Source: DATGMS01 sp040905145 (GTDB lineage Bacteria; Bacteroidota; Bacteroidia; Cytophagales; Cyclobacteriaceae). Taken from it: a stretch of DNA of 64,000 nt. The notes beneath the pieces are model-generated. The model worked only from the letters and a program-made list of their open reading frames with translations, was not told the origin of the DNA and did not search any database. Made by a program: the position numbers and the translations under genes. Where the stretch lies: NCBI GenBank assembly GCA_040905145.1, contig JBBDSC010000165.1:1-64000 (forward strand), given 5' to 3'. This document shows, in pieces, positions 61,581 through 64,000 of this stretch (position 1 is its first letter; the number at the start of each line of letters is the position of its first letter).

Positions 61581-62524
61581 GAAATGAGTATCCTATAAAT
61601 AGAGGATAAATCCAAGCGCACCTTTTCCCAAAGCCGGAATAAGTGATAGCGAAAGCCGAAAACACCTATTTCCTGTGCCAGGTTTAAAAATTCCGCCGCT
61701 GTGTCAAAATTGGCGGAAGCCAAAGCATGCTTTGTTTCAAACATTACACGGAATTGTAACGCTTCATTTTCTTTGAGGGATTTGTTCATGGCCTGGATTT
61801 TCCTGCAGACTTTCAGTGTGGAGGGCAACATTACGGAGTTTTTGATGCTATATTGTTTAGCGGAAAATGAAGTTTTCAAAATCCTTTTTTTCACTCCTAT
61901 GTTTCCGTTGAAGACAAATCCATATTTTCTTGCCAGCCGGACTAGGATATCAAAATCTTCATAAGACAACTCTTGGTCATATCCCCCTTCCTTTTTAAGG
62001 ATTTCGGCCTTGAATACCATCGTGGGAGCACAAAGGAAATGCTTCTGGACGACATGAATATAGATATCACCAGAAATAACCTCTTTTAGAAGCCTCCCTT
62101 CTTCATTGACGGGATAAAAAACTTCAGAAGATCCACTCTTTTCTCCCTCAAGGTACGCATTGGAAAAATAAACCCCAGCATGTCCATTTTCCAAGGTTTC
62201 CACAGCTGTTTTCACATGATCCAGCAACAAAAGGTCATCTCCTGACAAATCGATAATATACTTGCCATTTGCTTTTTGCAGTCCCTGGTTAAAGGCTTTA
62301 CAATAGTTGATCGATGGAAAATGAAAAATTGTCCTGAGTTTTTGGTCCTCGTTATATTTTACCCAATTCCGGATAACCTCAACAGAATTATCTTTACTGC
62401 CGTTATCAATAATAATCAATTCAATCGGTCCATAGCTTTGGTTACGGACACTGTCCAAGGCCCCCTTTATAAATTCTCCATGGTTATAACAGGTACAAAT
62501 TATGGAAACCAATGGATGTTTCAT
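61577..62524 (-). CDS. family 2 glycosyltransferase
   Basis: A 315-residue GT2 enzyme with the GT-A fold in its first 220 residues: VSIICTCYNHGEFIKGALDS start, IIDNGSKDNS, the acidic metal/sugar-nucleotide site LSGDDLLLLD, and YEDFDILVRLARKYG, which serves as acceptor-side motif. No membrane helix. It probably adds a sugar to a surface polysaccharide, consistent with rmlA just upstream on the same strand. Convergent with the M16 gene. Confidence 0.9.
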   Translation of the reverse strand: MKHPLVSIICTCYNHGEFIKGALDSVRNQSYGPIELIIIDNGSKDNSVEVIRNWVKYNEDQKLRTIFHFPSINYCKAFNQGLQKANGKYIIDLSGDDLLLLDHVKTAVETLENGHAGVYFSNAYLEGEKSGSSEVFYPVNEEGRLLKEVISGDIYIHVVQKHFLCAPTMVFKAEILKKEGGYDQELSYEDFDILVRLARKYGFVFNGNIGVKKRILKTSFSAKQYSIKNSVMLPSTLKVCRKIQAMNKSLKENEALQFRVMFETKHALASANFDTAAEFLNLAQEIGVFGFRYHLFRLWEKVRLDLSSIYRILIS

Positions 62525-62607
62525 TTCTCCCGCTTATCTAATTATCCGGCTGAAAATCAGAAAGCCGGCCAGTTCTTTTGGAATTCAAAACTGTTTTTCT
62601 TCTGATA

Positions 62608-63465
62608 CTAAACCAATCTTTTAAGATATTCGCCATAGCCACTTTTGCCCAATTTATTTGCTTCTTTCAGCAATTGCTCCTTATCAATATAGCCATTACG
62701 GAAAGCAACTTCCTCTATACAGCCTATCTTCAGGCCTTGTCTTTCCTCAATTACCTCCACAAATTGCCCTGCTTGCAGCAAGGATTGATGGGTTCCGGTA
62801 TCGAGCCAAGCAGTCCCCCTGTTCAAAATCCCCACCTGCAGTTTTTTCCTTTTCAAATACTCATTATTTACGTCAGTTATTTCCAACTCCCCACGGGGAC
62901 TTGGTTTGGTATCTATGGCTATTTCTATTACATCATTGTCATAAAAGTATAAGCCCGGCACTGCATAATTGGACTTGGGTTGACTTGGTTTTTCTTCTAT
63001 ACTTATGGCCTTCTTATCCTCATCAAACGCCACCACACCGTACCGTTGTGGATCATTGACATGGTAGGCAAACACTACCCCTCCATCAGGATCAGTATGC
63101 GCTTTCAAGGTATCGGCAAGCCCTGCCCCGTAGAAAATATTATCCCCTAATACGAGGGCGACTTTATCCTTTCCTATAAATTCTTTCCCAATAATAAAGG
63201 CTTGTGCCAATCCCTCGGGCTTTGGTTGTACGGCAAAATGAAACTGACAACCAACTTGGCTCCCGTCCCCCAGTAATTTCTGAAAAGCCGCTCGATCTTC
63301 AGGAGTGGTTATTATCAATATTTCCCGTATTCCGGCCATCATCAATACCGATAATGGATAATAGATCATGGGTTTATCATAAACTGGCATTAACTGTTTA
63401 CTTACAGCAATGGTCAAGGGATATAATCGTGTACCGGAACCTCCGGCAAGTATAATTCCTTTCAT
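62608..63465 (-). CDS. rmlA: glucose-1-phosphate thymidylyltransferase
   Basis: A 285-residue nucleotidyltransferase making dTDP-glucose, first step to dTDP-rhamnose and other deoxysugars. Signature GGSGTRLYPLT (8-18), the uridyl/thymidyl-sugar site LVLGDNIFYG, and GTAWLDTGTHQSLL are complete, and the length is right. The short C terminus without a fused domain fits RmlA. rmlB, C and D are not in the window. The gene starts MKGIILAGGSG without ambiguity. The glycosyltransferase follows 83 bases downstream on the same strand. Confidence 0.95.
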   Translation of the reverse strand: MKGIILAGGSGTRLYPLTIAVSKQLMPVYDKPMIYYPLSVLMMAGIREILIITTPEDRAAFQKLLGDGSQVGCQFHFAVQPKPEGLAQAFIIGKEFIGKDKVALVLGDNIFYGAGLADTLKAHTDPDGGVVFAYHVNDPQRYGVVAFDEDKKAISIEEKPSQPKSNYAVPGLYFYDNDVIEIAIDTKPSPRGELEITDVNNEYLKRKKLQVGILNRGTAWLDTGTHQSLLQAGQFVEVIEERQGLKIGCIEEVAFRNGYIDKEQLLKEANKLGKSGYGEYLKRLV

Positions 63466-63496
63466 GTGTATATAATTTGTGGAACTCAGTGCAAAT

Positions 63497-63516
63497 CTTT
63501 GTGATCCTTGTGGTTA
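63497..63516. repeat. short CTTTGTG-ATCCTTGTG element
   Basis: CTTTGTGATCCTTGTGGTTA in the gap after rmlA. Related stretches occur at 33091-33116 (CTCTGTGCCTTTCTTTTGCGTTAAA) and, as the complement, at 4164-4180. They look like copies of a small dispersed element. Confidence 0.35.
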
Positions 63517-63691
63517 GGTTTATATCCAATTGGATTTAGGGAAAACTATCAGTAACCCCTATGAGTAAAGCTGCTAAGATAGGCTTTATTTTAAAATTTT
63601 AAATGCACGGAACAATGATTTAAACATGTTAACCATTTTTAAGCAATTTTATCGTTATATTAGGAATCAATCAATATTTACAGACTTCATC

Positions 63692-64000
63692 ATGAGAGCC
63701 AAAGTCTTAGCTATCTTTCTTTGTTTGTTTTTGTATAACAACCTCAGCATGGCGCAAAACTTCAACAAAGATAGACTCCCCCGGTTAAATAATATATCTG
63801 TAGGTTTAGGGCCTTCATTTATGTATGCTGATAATGCAGGGGGAACTCGAAATTTCCGGTTCAAGGTCCAACCAGCCGCTTCAGTTTCCTATGGAAGAAA
63901 AATCAATTCTTTCATGGAAATTAAAGGAACAGTTGGTTTTCAAATGCTTAAAAGCCAAACACCAAGTTATTTCCGAGACCGCACCATCATTCAGTGGAAT
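63692..64000 (+). CDS. outer-membrane beta-barrel protein (partial, 5' part)
   Basis: The first 103 codons of a gene that runs past the window edge. It begins MRAKVLAIFLCLFLYNN with a cleavable signal (SMAQ, about residue 22), then NISVGLGPSFMYADNAGG and VQPAASVSYGRKINS, the alternating pattern of a small barrel like the DUF6089/PorT-like outer-membrane family of Bacteroidota. It is divergent from rmlA with 226 bases between. The family assignment is tentative because the C-terminal strands are missing. Confidence 0.6.
   Translation, partial: MRAKVLAIFLCLFLYNNLSMAQNFNKDRLPRLNNISVGLGPSFMYADNAGGTRNFRFKVQPAASVSYGRKINSFMEIKGTVGFQMLKSQTPSYFRDRTIIQWN

Noticed and set aside
435..64000. tRNA genes in intergenic gaps
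   Set aside because: No gap showed a T-loop GGTTCRANYCC with matching acceptor arms; most gaps are AT-rich or repeats.

Overview
The window looks like chromosomal DNA of a Bacteroidota member, most likely order Cytophagales and probably a Cyclobacteriaceae-type genome. The reasons are type IX secretion (T9SS) genes sprA, porU and porV, Bacteroidota-restricted families (DUF4292, DUF4837, an ~1100-residue Tol-like barrel protein), a GH3/beta-lactamase fusion, promoters of the form TTTG-N19-TAnnTTTG, and weak Shine-Dalgarno use with several TTG starts. No tRNA, rRNA, CRISPR array, prophage or intact insertion sequence was seen.

Positions 1-9500 are accessory. A DUF433 antitoxin is followed by the decayed remains of its toxin. 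Next comes a minus-strand exporter operon: membrane-fusion protein, a small four-helix-bundle protein, ABC ATPase and FtsX-like permease. Diverging from it is a two-gene regulatory system, a sigma-54-dependent response regulator and its histidine kinase. A 700-bp gap between the two holds repeats and a candidate -24/-12 promoter.

Positions 9500-19400 are all on the minus strand and largely exported or metabolic: a CE15-type glucuronoyl esterase, an unknown lipoprotein, an M20 amidohydrolase, a GH3/beta-lactamase fusion, and an operon of Mo sulfite oxidase, c-type cytochrome and EcsC. A truncated Uma2 gene sits in between on the plus strand.

Positions 19400-33100 are housekeeping: prs, rplY, pth, a thiamine-binding protein, typA, isocitrate dehydrogenase, a crotonase, then a cell-envelope operon (flippase, dut, TPR protein, DUF4292 lipoprotein, EnvC-like protein). 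Positions 33100-49000 continue with tatA, gatA, a lytic transglycosylase, a DUF4837 lipoprotein, maeB and the conserved ruvA-sprA-gcvH block, ending with a VanZ-like protein and a TonB-type protein. Positions 49000-64000 hold yicC, the Tol-like barrel protein, an amino-acid-oxidase-type flavoprotein, then the tightly overlapping run MBL hydrolase-pssA-porU-porV-M16 homologue, then a glycosyltransferase, rmlA, and an outer-membrane protein cut by the window edge.

The main non-gene signal is a family of intergenic arrays with a 7-base period at about nine places. One pair of these arrays forms a near-perfect 26-27 bp inverted repeat around about 130 bp, like a small mobile or foldable unit. I did not find a clearly new multi-gene defence or biosynthetic system. 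The best biological leads are the sulfite oxidase-EcsC operon, the porU-porV-inactive M16 operon, and the sigma-54-controlled exporter carrying an extra four-helix-bundle gene.
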